Shown here: piece after piece, positions 45,200-59,539 of the stretch
Position numbering within the stretch: position 1 is the stretch's first letter
How the letters are laid out: each line of letters opens with the position of its first letter
Source: Albula goreensis
Taxonomy: Eukaryota > Chordata > Actinopteri > Albuliformes > Albulidae
Direction: 5' to 3'
DNA length: 64,000 nt
Assembly: GCA_022829145.1 (NCBI GenBank)
Contig: CM040752.1
Location: forward strand, 33,519,586 to 33,583,585
Notes under the pieces: generated by a model
The model's database searches: none
What the model saw: only the letters and a program-made list of their open reading frames with translations
Told to the model about the DNA's origin: nothing
Translations under genes and position numbers: made by a program

Positions 45200-45840
45200 C
45201 CTGTTCTCTTTTTTTTTTTACTTTAAGACAGTAGTGCACAGTTAATTCATTTTTAACAACCACAGTGATTTTTTTATTGTTATAAGAAGTTGATGACTAA
45301 ATGCAGAAACATTTAGTAAAATGTTATCCTTTATAAGATGGTGACTATTAAGGCAGCAATGCACAAATAATTCCTTTTCTACATGAGCCACACTTTCCCA
45401 ATGCAATTTGTAATTAATAAAAGCAGCAAAACATTTTAAATAGAAAGACTTTACTAACATTCTCTTTTTTATATTTTACAAGACTTTAATTATTATAATG
45501 CAGCGATTATGTTCAGCAAAGCAAAACGTCCTGTGTTCATTTAACACTAACACTGTACATGTGAGTCCAGGTGTTCTCATATGTACACTGTTAGTGTTAA
45601 ATTAACACCAGACACTTTACCTGTGAAGGAATGATTAAAAGAGATGTATACAGAATACAATTAATAAAAGCAATTGAATATTGTTAGTTGAAACACTTTA
45701 ATAACATTCTTTTTCATATTTCATTAGACTTTGATTATTATAATGGGAGTGAATATGTTAGCAGGGATGAGTAAAGGGAAATACACATCTTGTTATACTT
45801 GTTATAAAAAGTTATCATGTTACATAATTTTTATAATGTT
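45200..45840. repeat. AT-rich direct and inverted repeat cluster
   Basis: Segments 45412-45520 and 45655-45765 share AATTAATAAAAGCA, ACTTTA.TAACATTCT and AGACTTTAATTATTATAATG in the same order (offset about 243 bp). Related words occur at 45240-45400. Between the two copies lies a near-perfect hairpin, 45539-45602, with arms TTTAACACTAACACTGTACA and its complement. It looks like a decayed AT-rich mobile element or satellite, but no ORF or family could be recognised. Confidence 0.6.
45539..45602. repeat. Hairpin with about 26-bp arms
   Basis: The left arm TTTAACACTAACACTGTACA continues ...TGTGAG; the right arm CTCATATGTACACTG continues ...TTAGTGTTAAA. Arms match at about 24 of 26 positions around a 10-bp centre. 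Confidence 0.8.
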
Positions 45841-48800
45841 ATAAGTAGGATCCGGGCATCCGGTTCACCTGAGGAGCCGGGCAATGACATCACTGATCCC
45901 ACAGCTCTGCAGCAGCTCACTACAGCGGCCTTTTTTTCCCTTTTCTGTGGGAAATTTTGGGTCTAAACACAGACAGGACCTCGTGCTGGAGGTGGCGCGC
46001 GTGTTTACCAAACACTATCGGGAAAACCCTTTGTCGCGGTGCGGGTGAGAACCCAAACAAAAGGCGGAGAGAGAGAGAAATGTGGTGATTTTCACGGACG
46101 ACACGACCGAAGAAAAAAAAAAAACAACATTGGAGCTGACATTTCTAGTGTCTGTTTACACCACGCTTCCTCCTTTTGCCGTTCCCTTCCCCTCCCCCTT
46201 CAGTCGCTGTGCAAGACAGACAACCGCATGCTCACTGCTTTTCCCAGGGATCACTACGAAGCTACAGCTACACCGCACCATTGGGACGCTTTTAGAGTAT
46301 GGTAGTAAATAGATTAATTAGATAAACTGAATGACGTTGACTGGGCATCACACACAGGGAGTGTGTGTTGTCACATTAAGGCAATAAATCTGAACTGTAG
46401 AGTGATTGTTAGATTACATTGACATTATGATTATGGAATTGTTGTGCTGACCCAAAGAGAAATTTTGATATCGTATAACCCTCAGAAATTATCTTTTCAG
46501 GGGCTACCCAAAGATCAGGAAGAAAAGACAGGCTCGTACGCTGGCAGTCGAACTGTGAGAAAGCGTTCCACTTGTGCTCAGTGACAAACAGGATAAGTTT
46601 CAGAGACAAACCTCGGTCAAGTGGAGACTAAACACCCAGCTATGGACAGACCTGATGCCAAAGAGGAAACAATGGCACAATGGAGACAGGTTTTCCCAGC
46701 TGACCCTACGAGGCAGGGAGAACACCAGGCAGCCGGAGGAGGCTGTGGGCTGGTTCTACATTCAGATCAAAAGAGGCCCTCCACGGTTTCTCAAAATTCA
46801 GAAACTCAGCTTCTGCTACAGCGCCGGGATAAGTTATCAGTTTTAACGGTCTATGCTGGATGCAATCTTATGGTTGCCAGCAGATTGCAGTGGATTTCGT
46901 TGGCTTAGGCAGCTAATTTTATCATCACCTCACATACCCACTCCACTGTGTGATTCTTCAGCAGCAAGTCTCCCAGAGGTGAGGAGTCAATCTGGTTTAT
47001 AAAATACAAGCCTGACAAGCGAGGATACACTATATGTGACTCGATATGTAGCGTCTACAATGGAGAAAGTTGGTTTTGTAGCATGCTGTTTACTCAACTG
47101 ACATAGAGTCAACGCTTTATGCCTTTACTATGCAGATGTAACTGGTTTTTCATTTTATTTTTGATCCCTTTGTGTCCTTAAAGAACACTCCATAAATGGT
47201 TCTGAGAGGTTTTCCCCTCAGAAACGATAGATGAACATTTTGTAAGTTGCTGGTTACCCAAAGCGAGCGGCCTGCTCTGCGCTTGTTTAAATATTCGCAC
47301 ACTCCAGAGCGGCCACAGACGCATTCACGGCAACCTGCACCAAGACTGGGCCGGAACAGGCCGTAAATCTGCGCACACCCGGCTGAATCGCGGGACGAGG
47401 CATTCCCATGACAGGGATGGACTTATCCACCGCCCAAATGGAAAAGTGGCTTCTTCCTTTTTTTTTTTTTAAAAAAGCGTAATAAATCATCTTGTTTTAT
47501 GGCAGGACAGAGTGGAGAGAGGGTCGTACTCCCACAGAGGGGAAACCTCTCAAACACTTGCTATGTTTATCTGCTGACTTCCACCTTCTGCTACTGAAAT
47601 TCCGCTGCAGACAAACAAAAAAAAAAAAAAAGCGGACATCAAGAAAATCAGGTAATCAAGAAAAACGATCTGGAGATGAAGACGGCCATATCTGACCATC
47701 TTCTGGGACTGTTCATATCTGAAGACGGCCATATCTGACCATGTCGGCAGAAACTGGGACACTGATGCCCATTGGACACACAGGAATGACTGAAGGGTAC
47801 AGGAGGGCTCCTTTGAGCTTGTCTGCTGGTCTAATGAAGAGGTCTGACCTTGTCATACAGAGCAGGCCACAAACCGTTACTCACATATGACCACCCTGTC
47901 ATAACACGTGCAAGCAAAATGTCTCTCATTAGATACAGTGCTTTTTTTTGTGTGATTTTCAGAACAGTGATTATTTAAATTATGTAAAACAGTCAGCTAA
48001 CCTTATGTCCAAAAAAGGGTTTAAAGTGTTGGGACTAGAGTTTGAAACCCGTATAAGCAGTTTCAAAAATGACACAAATAAACCATGGACTTTTAGCAGG
48101 TGTGAAAGGGTTAAACAAATTAGTCATGGTGAAACGAACTCCTATTCCTATTCAAATGAGTCATGGTGAAACCCACACACCCCCTCCTCTCTCCACAAGT
48201 GTGGGGACCCACTGGTGGACTGTGGGAGGATCAAAAATGCATGCAATTTTTAAATTATTATTTCATATTGTATATTGTATGCTCGATCTATAATACATTT
48301 TCAGTTGACCCCTGTTGGAGATGTAATCATTCACTAGTGCTATAGACTTGAAAAGGGGAACCCCCCGTTTTATACAATAAACCACACGGCACGCTACAGA
48401 ACAGGGGTAGCCACCACCGGTTGAGGAGAGCGACAGGGTGTTCTGGTTTTTGTTGTCGTAAAATCAGCGAGCAATTTAGACCAAGAAAGCAGGTGACCTG
48501 AGTTAGCCATGCAATAAACCGTGTTAATTGATCAATTAAGTGTTGAGTAATAACAAAAACCAGCACTACCAGCTGCTGTGCAGGATCAGGGCTGGCTGCC
48601 CCTGCCACAGGGCAATGCATCCCTTCAATAACACCCTGTAACCTGTAGGAGGCGCTTTTGCGGTGCTGCCCTGAAAAACCCTAACAAAACAAACCAGCCC
48701 CACTGGTGGAATTAAGCCAATAGCGCCCCACTGCCGTGGTCTCTCAGTCACATTCAGCCTCTGTCATGATCCACACTGACCCTGCTGGAGCCTAGGCTAC

Positions 48801-50099
48801 ATGGCTCATTTAAAGCAAGCTGAGTAGCTTGGACAATTTTAGCCACAGTTTCAAAATGGCAATCGTTCAGGGTTAATTGGGTTTAATTAACTATATTTAG
48901 TGAGAAAAAAAAAAAATTAAATTAAACGTGAAAAAATAGATTTTTGCTGAAGTTTTTTTTTTTTTTTTCCTGAAATTAAAACATGAGGAACTGATCGAGT
49001 TCTGATGCAAGTTCCTGTTTATTAATAAAGCTTTTGTTTAGCTAACTTGGACGTGCTCCATCTCTCCAAGCGTAATGGTTTCTCTAATGACACAGAGGGA
49101 AAGGATAAACAAAGCCCATGAGCTTCATTACCAATAATGCGTTTAGTCATTTCCCCTCAAAACTATTTCATACATTTCACATTTCCATATTTTACTGGGA
49201 CCCAAAGTAAACAACTGAGAAACACAAGGAGAAAAAATACGAAAAATAGTCCTCAAAAAAACACGCAATGAAACTTAACTCTTCAAAACACATTTCAGGA
49301 AAAAAAAAAAGGCTTTCAGAAACCAGAAAGTAATGAAGGGTTGAGTTAAAATCTTCACTACAATGAAGAACAGAGATACTATGGAAGTCGAGATGTAATT
49401 CTAACTGGGAGAGGAAATACTTAAAAGAAAAAAAAAAAACAAGGAAACACAAATGTACATGATCTGTATCTGCTTGACCTCTTTCACAAAGTTCAGAAAA
49501 ACATTGCTCATTCTGTTTTTTTTTTTTTTTGTTTTTGCTATTCATTCACTCAAACTGTCAATATGTCATACCTTAAACATGTGAACAACCAATCAAATGG
49601 CTGCCACACCCACCCGCAAAGACTTTTCGTTCTGAGGAAAGCAACTGAGCCTTTCATTATCATCTTCCATGAAACTGCACAGAATTTAACTGCAATATAT
49701 TAAGAGGATCAAAGCCATCAGGATACATTGCGGGGAGAGGCTGGAGACCACCACCCCTTTCTTATACAGCCTCTAGCAGTAAAATGTCACTGATGTCATT
49801 ACAACTGCTGGGTGCACACAGACATACGTTGCCAATGGCCATAATGAAGGTAAAAAGCAAATGAATTATTTTTCATAATCAAATCCATGATTGAATACAG
49901 ATACAGAGAGACAGAGAGAGAGAGAGAGAGTGAGTGGGGAGCAGAAAGGAGTGGGAGGGAGAAAGAGGGAAAGATCAGCCGATAGAGGACAAACTTTCCT
50001 CTAAATAAAACAGTCCAAAGAGAGCTCGCATACCCCTCACTGCTGCAGCTGCAGCACTAGTTGGCAGAAGCCAATAGCTACCCCCTGGAGTTAACACCC
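45841..50099. other. Upstream non-coding sequence
   Basis: 4.3 kb without a supported gene. 45850-46090 is relatively GC/CpG-rich and could be regulatory. A 22-bp direct repeat, GAAGACGGCCATATCTGACC plus AT, occurs at about 47676 and 47721. Long A/T runs (47459-47475, 48905-48915, 48954-48968, 49518-49531) are present. Confidence 0.5.
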
Positions 50100-50105
50100 A
50101 AAATC

Positions 50106-50240
50106 ACACACATGCACACACACACGCACGCTCACACGCACTCGCACACACGCGCGCACACACACGCACACGTGCACACACACGCGCACACACACATACT
50201 CACTCACACACTCACGCACTCACTCACTCACTCACTCTCA

Positions 50241-50288
<48 letters not shown>

Positions 50289-50407
50289 CAACACAGCATT
50301 CACAATAATACAGTCATTCTCACACATGCGCATACAGTGATGTACACACACATACACACTCAAACATTTACATACATCATTATAGACTCTCCCACTCAAA
50401 CACACAC

Positions 50408-50440
<33 letters not shown>
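50106..50440. repeat. (CA)n block
   Basis: Interrupted ACACACGCACAC and CTCACTCA units around pure (CA)n stretches at about 50244-50284 and 50408-50440. Confidence 0.92.
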
Positions 50441-51055
50441 CAAAGAGGAACAACAGGACCCTGAGTGGAGAAGCAGCTGCTGGCGGAGATCAGATTACAG
50501 ATAAGGAAGACATTCTAGAACCCGAGCCAGAGGAGCTGGTTGCCGTGACAGCACCGCGAGGGAGGGAGTTTCCAGCACGGTGACTGACAGAACTGGATCT
50601 GTGGAACCCCTCCTACCTGGGCCCATTCAACCACATGACACCCAGACACCTCTGTGCGCTAAGACTTTCTGGAAGAATTCTGGAAATGCAGAAAATATGT
50701 GCATACTTTGCGCTGATACACAACAACAAGAAACACTGAAAACTTTATGAAATTTCTGAAAGCAGCTCACAGGTAAAATGCGAATGCATACAAACGAGAA
50801 CACTATACACTGACAATATACGGACTACATTTATATGTGCGTGTATATAGAATTACATGGGACAGGATAATTGTGACCTTTCATATATGCATTTTCAACA
50901 CACAAACGTCTCATTTAAGAGCCTCTCACAGATGGAAAACCATGAGCTGTTGCATCCAGACACACATGCGACACACACTTTTGAAATCAGAGGAGAGGCA
51001 AAGAACAGCCATCTCCTTATGCAATCGCTGTGGGCTGCAATCTTTGTTAGAAATC

Positions 51056-51060
51056 AGTGC

Positions 51061-51090
<30 letters not shown>
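51056..51090. repeat. (CA)n microsatellite
   Basis: About 13 CA units in sequence that is otherwise unique. Confidence 0.85.
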
Positions 51091-51091
<1 letters not shown>

Positions 51092-51489
51092 CAGACTTGC
51101 AGAACCAGTCTCCACGCATGCTGAAGGATCTGTAGCAGACACACCTCAAGGCCGACCCAACTGAAGCCTGTACGACTGGCTCCTTATCAACAGCCACCGC
51201 CCCCTCTTTCTTTCTTTCTGTCTGTCTTTCTCTCTCTCTCTGTCTGTCTCTTTCTCTTTCTTGTGCCTCCCTCTCCTCCTGACTGCGGGGAAATCACCGG
51301 CAGGTTGGCTCCCTCAGCGAGCACGCCCGTTCGTCTCAGCGGGGCTGAGGGAAGCACTGAGAGGGTAGAGGAGGGGAGCCATTTGGTCAGCGCCAGGTGT
51401 GAAGAGCGCTGGGGGGGGTGAGTGACCTGAAACCCTCCCCTACAGAAGGGCAGACCCATCCTCTTTGGCTGGACTGTGTCCCACACCCA

Positions 51490-51629
51490 GTGCCCCCCCA
51501 CACACACACCCCACATGGACACACACACACACACACACGCACACGCGCGCGCGCACACACACACACCGAACCACCCCCCCCCCCACACATACACGCACAC
51601 CCACACCCCCACACACACACACACCCCCC

Positions 51630-51678
<49 letters not shown>

Positions 51679-51690
51679 CCCCCCCCATCC
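51490..51690. repeat. (CA)n/C-rich microsatellite
   Basis: CA runs mixed with CCCCCCC and CGCGCGCG. Several overlapping ORFs on both strands are repeat artefacts. Confidence 0.92.
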
Positions 51691-51814
51691 TGTCTGCATT
51701 TGGCTCTAATAAATTCTCTCCAGCTCTTCCAATAACTTCCTCCTACTTCCGTTCTGGCAGACCACTCAGGAAACAATCAAAAGCTGAGAGCGAGGGGAGG
51801 GCCAGCCAGCTGCA

Positions 51815-52050
51815 CTCAGGAGGGAGGGAGGGAGAGAGGGAGAGAGAGCATGTCAGGGGGAGAGAAGAGAGAGAGAGAGCAACACAGACACTGAAACAGA
51901 GAGAGAGAGAAAGAGAAATGGAGAGAGGGGAGACGGAGAGAAGGGGGGGAGAGAGCAAGACAGGGAGACGCACTGAAAAAGAGAGAGGTTGAAGCAGAGA
52001 GAAGGGACAGAAATCCAGGGAGACACTATAAGAGAGAGAGACAGAGAATC
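51815..52050. repeat. (GA)n-rich purine tract
   Basis: GAGAGAGAG and GGGAGGGA units with short interruptions. Its Arg/Glu ORF is rejected. Confidence 0.88.
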
Positions 52051-53244
52051 CGGGGGAGTGAGTGAAAGTCAGGCAAGCACACACTCACTCACTCAGACTT
52101 ACCAGACCAAAGAGAACGGGTTTCACACTGGTATCAGCACACACATTCAAACCTCCACCAACGCATACACACCGCCAACAAAGAGCCTCTTTCGACAAAG
52201 TGCAAGAACTGCAGAATAATATCCTTCAAAGTTTCAGACTGTTTCAGAGGCAGTGAACTGGCTAGCAGCTGGGAAATCCCCTCTCCCGTTGTTAAGCGCT
52301 GTGCCACAACAGGCCAAAATTGGTTAGCAAACAAATAAAAAGAGAGACAGATTGCTTGGATACAAACAATACAAAGTTGTCACTAATTAACAGAAAATGT
52401 AGCTTAACAAATCTGGCCGTTTTATTCTAATGAAAGGGCTGTTTTAGGTTTATCTCTGTGAAAAATGCCACATCAAAATGAACATTTGGAAGTTAGAGAA
52501 AGTTAGGTCAAAGTTTAAACTCACTCAAGTCTACAACAGTCCAAGATCAGATCTCTTTATACTGATTCATACCGCTGGTGAAACGTCAGGCCCGGTTAAA
52601 GCAAAGTCTCATCAGTAAAATAATGAATAATTTATCTTTAAAAAAAAAAAAAGGAATAGTTTCTCAATCCTGAAATATATTACGACTGCATTTATCATGC
52701 ACACCTTGGAAATGATATTCATAGAGTTAAACCACGATCTAGCTGACGGGGGGAAAAGACCACAAAGCAGGAAAAAAATCAAAGCATAAGCCATAATGCT
52801 TATTTTACAGCCTGATTCAGCAACTTTTTCTTTGCCTAATATTTTCCAGGCGGTGTTTAGAAGGAGCTGTCCCGGACTGCGACGGGATTGGTTCCTCCAC
52901 GACTGGCAAATGATTTATCCTGAAATCTGCGCGGCTCAAAAAAGGCGCGCACCGAGGAGCTGGAGAGAGGAGGTGAGAGGGTTCAGGCGGCCAGCCGGAC
53001 CGCGACCTCCTGGGTCAGCGAACATGACACAAACAGGCTAGCCAGTGCTTGTCAGTCAGGCTGGTGGAGTGGATCCATTTGAGAGGCTAATGGTCAAAAA
53101 GGAAGGGGCTAAAAACGACAGGACCAAGATTTCACTTCTGCAGTCATCCTGTTGACCCAGCCGGTCATATTCTATCCCGCCTTCCTCCCTCGTCTGAAAC
53201 ATCTCAGAGTCTGCTGGCCAGTGGTGTTGTTTAGCACTCAAGTT

Positions 53245-53650
53245 AAAACTGCAAACACTAGGACCCTTCAACAATGGAGTTAAACCTGCAGACACTGCGT
53301 CCCTCCAGGACTAGAGTTAAACCTGCAGACACTGCGGCCCTCCAGGACTGGAATTAAACCTGCAGACACTGCGGCCCTCCAGCACACTGGAGTTAAACCT
53401 GCAGACACTGTGGCCCTCCAGGACTGGAGTTAAACCTGCAGACACTGCGGCCCTCCAGGACTGGAGTTAAACCTGCAGACACTGCGGCCCTCCAGGACTG
53501 GAGTTAAACCTGCAGACACTGTGGCCCTCCAGCACACTGGAGTTACACCTGCAGACACTGTGGCCCTCCAGCACACTGGAGTTACACCTGCAGACACTGT
53601 GGCCCTCCAGGACTGGGGTTAAACCTGCAGACACTGCGGCCCTCCAGAAC
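53245..53650. repeat. 37-39-bp minisatellite, about 11 copies
   Basis: Unit GGAGTTAAACCTGCAGACAC followed by TGCGGCCCTCCAGGACT. A variant replaces GGACTGG by GCACACTGG, giving 39 bp. The period is close to the 37 bp of the array at 10146-10925 but the sequences are unrelated. Confidence 0.93.
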
Positions 53651-56600
53651 TAGAAGTTAAGATCTCTAACACCTACACTATAGGCTTAGCAACAGGTCCT
53701 GAATTTCTTCCTACCCTGTTCCCCCTACCCCACCCCTCCCTAAATCCGGCACATCTACCCTTTTACACACAAACCCTCATTCCCGGAAGCTTCTACATAA
53801 CCCCCGGATAGACCGGTCCTGCCATCGCCGGCCGACCTCCACACACGTCCGCTCCAACATGTCGCAACCTGCCCCTCACCCCTGCGAGATGCTGGGTAGC
53901 GCTGAAATGGTGAAAAAGAACCACAAGTCCCCCCCCACCCCCACCCCACAGTCCATCCATCACCAATCTCCAGTGAGGGAGGGGCCATTTGGGGGTGTCC
54001 CATTACCCCTGAAGTCCTCATTAGGGCCCTCTGAGAGGCCATCCTGAGGGCTGAGAGGGCTGTGCTACTGCTGGGGCTAAGCCACTCCAGTTACGCTGAA
54101 CGCAGAAAAAAAAACACATGGGTCAACGAGTCGCCATGGAGAACTCTCCAGGCTATTCTTTTTGGGATCGAACGATGGACGGACTGACGGACAGGCAGAC
54201 AGACGGAAAGGAAGCTGATACTCCAGCCCAAAAGCTTTAGTTGGCCCGTGGTCTCATGATGAGTAGAGTTTGGAGCTGCGCTCATCCCTGAGCTACATAC
54301 AAGGAGAGGGACATGGGGGGTGCGGTTAAGATTGGATTTCGCCGAACTACCATGGGCGATGAGAGTCAAACCATTTCCTCCTCCAAAAACTTTGTGGAAT
54401 AGCTCACTGTTCCCTGCTCTACATAAAAAAAACAATCTACTAGCACCAATTCAAACACCCCACACCCCTTCTTCTTACCACAAACCATGGCAAAAACGGA
54501 GTACTTCCTATTTAATTTGAACCGAATTGAAAATTGTCGTAAAATCCCATTATGAGAGACAATCGATGCCACGTAGGGGCTGAGAGGGGCGGCCAATGGC
54601 CTGCTCCAACTCAGCAAAATTAAACTGAGGAATAAAATGTTTACTCATGAACACTAAGCCGCAATCCTGTCAAGAAAACGACAAATTGTGACCGAAGGGT
54701 AACACCAAAACAACCCTGATTCTAAGCAGCGCCAAATCACAACACACCATCTTGGTGCCACGTAAGCATTGCAAACTGTGTCGATCTGAAGGATCACAAA
54801 GCAATGGGATATCTTGGAAGTAATTCAACCGGAAAAAAAATTACATATATGTGTGTATGTGTGTAAAAAGTTTGTGATTTTGATTTCCCATCTACCAACC
54901 AATCCGAAGTCACTGCTGCAGTTGAATAAACTGGGTAATGGGGGTGATACACAAGCTACAGGCTGAGAGAACAGCATAGGGAACACAACATAAAACTCTG
55001 CTTGGTTTTGGTAATTGTGTTGTTTGTACATAAAATATCTCATAAGAAACATTTACGCTGGGAGTATGGCTTCGATTATGAAAATGATCCTCTCAATTAT
55101 GTTGAGAAGACCCAGCCATGGATATGCTCCTTAAAGAGATTCACACAGGAAATGCCAACAGGAAGACTCTCCAAACAAAAAATATATATGTCTACGCAAG
55201 CCTTGATTTGACTTTGTTTTCCCAAATAGTATTTATTTCAGAAATGGATGAAACGAGAGAAGAACGAATGCAGACAGAAATCTTTTGAGAGTATATCAGG
55301 GTACAGAGGGGGACAGGGAAAGGATTCGGGTTGACTCGTTAACCCTGTTAAACCATGGAAGACCATTTCCCAACCTCCTGTTTGATACACCTGACTGACA
55401 ACTGACAACTGGTGCACAACCCGTGCTCCAACGTGACACTTCAGACTCGTGTTGCAACATTTACTTGAAAAACAAGATTTGTGCGATACCTGTGTCAGGG
55501 AGAAAATTCTTTGTGTAGAAAACTTCAATCTTCATACCTGTGTTGCAGCACCATTCTATGGGTAGTAAATCAGTTTCAAAAATAAACATTGCATATATTA
55601 CTGCAGTTAGCACACGGTATTTTAACTATCGTTCCATGAGTCTTGACCACTAAAACAGTGATGGTAACGGACCTTTCACCAAACATCCACTTGAGTCTAT
55701 TCATCTTCACAGAACTTACAGTAGACATAAAAATGTTGGTTTCAAGAAGTTATCCTGGACCATTTTCCCTTCCTTCTCCATCATTAAATGCAAGCTGACT
55801 TAAACCAAGCCTGGCCAAAACCTGACCCCAAGCTCAGATCAAAAGTGACTCAGTTGGGCACTGGAGCATTTTGGCAGTTCTCCTCTTCCACAGTCCATCA
55901 CAGCCATTTGTATTTCTGTGCTTGCAGTAGGCAGGCATAGAGGATTTTTATCGAAGAGTAGAAAGTGCTCACCACTCAGCTTATGAGTTGCTAGAAGATG
56001 TGCTTACTCAGTTTTCAGATGATACATACAGTTCCTGGAACTTTTCTGTTGACTTCCAGTCATTGGTAAGCATTGGCTCCAATGATTTCTACATCCTGAA
56101 TACCGAGAAATGGAGACAGTACTGGTGGGCTGCTCTACTACAAAAGAGGCTTCAGTCCCACAATACCAGAGTACCCCTTTCAGGTAAAGCAAAAGGTTTT
56201 TGAGGTGGGAGGTTGGGTTTCAGCAGAAAGAGAACGATTTTAGGCTTTGCCGATGAGAAAATCAACAGGCATATGACTCTTAGCTTTGCTACGTGTTTTT
56301 ACAGACCGAGCACAAGGCTTCGGTCTTGTTTGCTCTAACCGCTGTTTACAGAGGGGGGGAAATAACCACCATTTGGATGGACATTTGCTGCGACAGCGTC
56401 ACTACGCCACAGACCGCGGCACAAATGGGGGCCAGATCCATCCCCTATGGAGGACTTGGCATGGTTGGGGAGGATGTTGGAGGGTGTTGAGGACACGCAA
56501 AAAAACAAAGTTAAGGAATGCCGACTTCCATCGGCGGCCTACGTCGAGTTTCGAGTTTCCGCGAATCTTAATCGGGGGGCAGAGTGATCCAATTCCTTTT

Positions 56601-58560
56601 CTGGTTACTGCAAACCATCTGGCTTGTGAATAATTGAGGATGCAAAAGCGACTATACTGCGCTGCAGCCTGGGGAAACATCGTGCATGCATGCATATGTA
56701 CGACCATAAATGCAATTAATTCTGCAGCTCTCATACTGTCATGCATCCCTCCTTACCCCAGGGCAACGCAGCCCTCTCTCTCCCTCCTCCCCAGCAAAAC
56801 AATGCATCCCAACAAAATGCACTTTCTCATTTTCATTATTGTGTTTGGTTAACCAAAAATGGCAAAGTATTGGCCAAATGAATACCAGATGGCTGCTTTC
56901 ATTACATTGAGCCTCACAGCCGTAGGGATGCTCTGTGTGCGCCGGGCTCCAGTTTCAACAGACGCACTCCATTCTGCTGACTCTCAGCACGTGCAGGAGT
57001 GAACACACTGTACCTTCAGATTCAGGTAGCGGCGTGACACAAAGTTCAGAATAACCGGGCTTCACCTTTTTTTCATGTAAATGCAGTGTTAAAATGCAGT
57101 GTTATGTTAAATGCAGTGTTAAAACGCAGAGTTATGTTCAATGCAGTGTACAGTTTGTAATAGAAAGTATCGTCTTATCATAATGGAACAGAAGGGTATT
57201 CAGACCTGTGCTTTCCTACACACTCCACCGGTGAACTCGCCAACTGGCACACTCCAAACACTAACACATGCTTTTATAAAAAAAAGAACATACACAGGAT
57301 GGAGCTGAGAGAAAGCTTCTTCCATTGTCAAAACTAGAAAAAAAAATCCACATGAAAGAGAGAAAAAGTACTGAAATCACATTGTTTTACTTGCCAATGT
57401 AAGTTAATGAAGAACATTAAATTTCACAAACAATAAAATAATCATGCACATAACTATTGTGAATGATTCTCAGTATGTCGTGTCCAGTACTTCCAACTGA
57501 AATTTTAAGCACAGCAGATTAAGTAAATTCTGCCTGTTATCAAACATTTGCCATGAGCGTTCATGAATCTAATCAATCTTATTACAAAGACAACCAATCC
57601 CATAATTCATAATCTGCCAATGTTGACTTTTATGTGTTTACAATCAAAAAGCAAACAAAATGAGAGACAGTAATTCCTACCATCAATGCCTGCTTTGGCC
57701 TTTCAGAAAACCTGCAACAATGGCTCAAATGAAAGGGAATAAACAATCACATCAACTGGTGCTTCGTGTGGCAGAGTTTAGATTATGAGAAATATTGTTC
57801 AAATATAGTTAATATACCCAGTTTATGATGCACAACATGGAATTCATATTTGTATAAAGCTGTGCTTTTATGTGTGTTTTTACATCCCTGCAAGTGACCG
57901 CACAGAGTAACCCACCATTAACCTTTGATTTCAGGTATTTTGATTTTGACCTTCCCTGATGCAAGTTAACACTCAACATGGTACAAAAGTGTGTGCTGAG
58001 GAGTGGCATTACTATGGCAACAATAAGGTGAGGAGGTGGAAGAGAATGATGCTAGCAATGCAGGTAACATTAAAATCAAGCAACTTTATCCATACGATTC
58101 ACATTTTTCCTGCAATACAATTGATGTGATTTTTAAGGTATAAACTACAATTTATTATCACTTATGGTTTCAGCTCTGATAACTACTACTGGTACATTAA
58201 GGATTACATTAGCTTGAAAATATAAATATTTTGAAAAAGGCAACCAAAGCTATAGTAAAATTACCTAAAAAATTCTTTTTTTTTTGCCTAAAAATTAATT
58301 ATATAAGGCTGATGCAGACACACATGAAACAGTTAAGGAGTACAAACACAAAACCAATTCAGCCAAGAAATACAAGATTCTGTTGATTCACTGCTGCAAG
58401 AAAGCACTTTGGTCGGACCGAGCCGCTCATTTCTTTAGTGAATCTGTCTGTGGAGCAGAATGATAATTCTTTCCAGATTCTACCCCTCACCATCAAAGTC
58501 TAATATTAGAATCCTCCAGACCTTTAGAATTCGCCAGTGATGCTCCGGTTTCTCCCTTGC
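53651..58560. other. Upstream non-coding sequence
   Basis: 4.9 kb with no supported gene. Near 57070-57150 the word AATGCAGTGTTA recurs four times as a degenerate tandem repeat. Nothing else was recognised. Confidence 0.5.
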
Positions 58561-58569
58561 ATTTGTTGT

Positions 58570-58745
58570 AGTGTAGTACAATGGTTAGGAAGCTGTGCTT
58601 CTTACTTAAGAGGTTGCAGGTTTGACTCCCAGGAGGGATTCTTCAATTGTACCCAGAGAAATATAAACTGCGTTAGGCGTTCTGGATTACATTGTCAGCT
58701 TAATACCTAAAACGTAACTGTATAAGTGCTTACTGATTTACAGGA
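58570..58745 (+). mobile_element. tRNA-derived SINE copy
   Basis: Head GTGTAGTACAATGGTTAGGA is almost identical to the satellite unit at 11714-12619, followed by AAGAGGTTGCAGGTTTGACT (B box) and CCCAGGAGGGATTC, then a body with GTACCCAGAGAAATATAAAC and AACGTAACTGTATAAGTGC. It shows what the complete head looks like before the satellite expansion. Confidence 0.78.
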
Positions 58746-59539
58746 TACAAAGGGAGTGTGGATCGAACAGAGGGTGTTTTATCAACGATATTGAACAAAC
58801 ACTAGCCGTTTAAGCTGTATGGTGAAAAACCATGCACAGTAGATATTATAAGAATTTGATTACCATGTTGAATTTTGTCCCCTATGCAGATACAATACAG
58901 CTGTATTTGTTGCATTGTTGTAGAAGTTATGTTGACAGTAAACTAAAGCAGTGTTGTTTCTGTCAATACAACTACAAAAAAGGAGGAGAAAAAAATGGAA
59001 GGCTCAAAACTAGACGCCATCGCCAAATTAATAGCAAACGTACAAATATTTTGCCAAGCTTAGTCACAGTCGTGGTTTTGGTGTGTTTGTCCATCGGCCT
59101 TTTGTTGTTTACACCTCAGCTTACATGGCAGATCATATTAACATTGGTCTGCCATATTTGCCATGGGGTTCTGAAGAAAACACTCAAAAACCACACACAG
59201 CCCAAAACCAGATCCGCCCCTCACTGCTGCTAACACTACAGGAGTGTTTACCATGAACATGGGTTTATCATTAATTAATATTGCCTATTGATCCCGCTTA
59301 ATGTCATACTTACGTATGTACCAGATTTGTTCACTCACATTTACTGTCAACTGCTCAGCCGCGCATTCTTAAGATTCTACCCTTCAATCTTTTAATCACC
59401 ACCGAAATTTATGGAGTGAAATGTCTTAAAAAGAGCTATGAAAAAAACCAAAACCAATCAGCTTAAGGGTCGCTCGGGGGGGAAAAAAACAAGCCCTTAA
59501 CAGCTCCGCTTGTTTCCAAGCAACAGACCACTGAGAGGG

